This document shows, piece after piece, positions 63,945 to 64,000 of a stretch of 64,000 nt of DNA. The notes under the pieces are model-generated. The model worked only from the letters and a program-made list of their open reading frames with translations, did not search any database and was not told the origin of the DNA. Each line of letters opens with the position of its first letter. Position 1 is the stretch's first letter. The translations under genes were made by a program, and so were the position numbers. The stretch spans positions 124,001-188,000 of the forward strand of contig NZ_JAJNCZ010000006.1 in the NCBI RefSeq assembly GCF_021026345.1. Direction: 5' to 3'. The stretch comes from Rhizobium sp. GN54. Lineage in GTDB: Bacteria > Pseudomonadota > Alphaproteobacteria > Rhizobiales > Rhizobiaceae.

Positions 63945-64000
63945 ATGAAGCCCTATTACTGGGAATCCGATCACGGCAATTTCGGCGACGACCTCAACCT
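63945..64000 (+). CDS. exoV: Pyruvyltransferase, N-terminal fragment
   Basis: The first 18 residues (MKPYYWESDHGNFGDDLN) match the start of ExoV, the enzyme that adds a pyruvate ketal to the terminal sugar of succinoglycan. AGGAG precedes the ATG, 48 bases after exoW. The rest is beyond the right edge. Confidence 0.8.
   Translation, partial: MKPYYWESDHGNFGDDLN

Overview
The window is chromosome- or megaplasmid-like DNA from a GC-rich alphaproteobacterium, most probably a member of the Rhizobiaceae (Sinorhizobium/Rhizobium/Shinella-type). The main reasons are a succinoglycan exo cluster in the Sinorhizobium order, a FadR-type regulator divergent from a RuBisCO-like sugar-acid operon, rhizobial-style intergenic palindromes, and dense operons with ATGA/TGATG overlaps. 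I saw no rRNA, tRNA, CRISPR array, transposase or prophage gene.

Layout. (1) 1-6.8 kb: a minus-strand catabolic operon that resembles the D-apionate/3-oxo-isoapionate pathway (RuBisCO-like protein, DUF1537 kinase, RpiB-type isomerase, ApnO-like oxidoreductase, then a sugar ABC transporter cut off by the left edge), with a divergent FCD/GntR regulator. (2) 7.2-11.3 kb: a cobalamin riboswitch, a very short possible leader ORF, a FecBCD/BtuFCD-type importer and a methyltransferase in one overlapping operon. (3) 11.4-15.2 kb: a trio of N-formylglutamate amidohydrolase-like protein, HExxxH/QEGLA (DUF1704) metallopeptidase and glutathione-synthetase-like ATP-grasp ligase, the best candidate here for an undescribed system. 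(4) 15.2-17.2 kb: a chemoreceptor. (5) 17.6-27.9 kb: DUF3302/HlyD pair, SulP transporter, PPK2, AI-2E permease, an orphan protein, a phosphopantetheinyl transferase, an HxlR/quinone-oxidoreductase-like divergent pair and an AraC regulator. (6) 28-36.6 kb: an RND efflux pump, then arginine deiminase with two ArcD-type antiporters. (7) 36.9-44.7 kb: a lipoprotein hydrolase and a seven-gene Mrp-like cation/proton antiporter operon whose last gene encodes two antiporter modules fused in one 1033-residue protein, followed by two small secreted proteins and a cluster of inverted repeats. (8) 44.7-51.3 kb: another AI-2E permease, and a polyamine-type ABC importer with an MBL-fold hydrolase and a divergent TetR regulator. 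(9) 51.4-64 kb: exoP-N-O-M-A-L-K-H and exoT on the minus strand, exoW and the start of exoV on the plus strand. These build, modify, export and trim succinoglycan. exoI, expected between exoH and exoT, is absent.

Protein functions are assigned by recognising sequence motifs and family features by eye, not by database search. Alternative starts are stated where the ribosome-binding site decided the choice.
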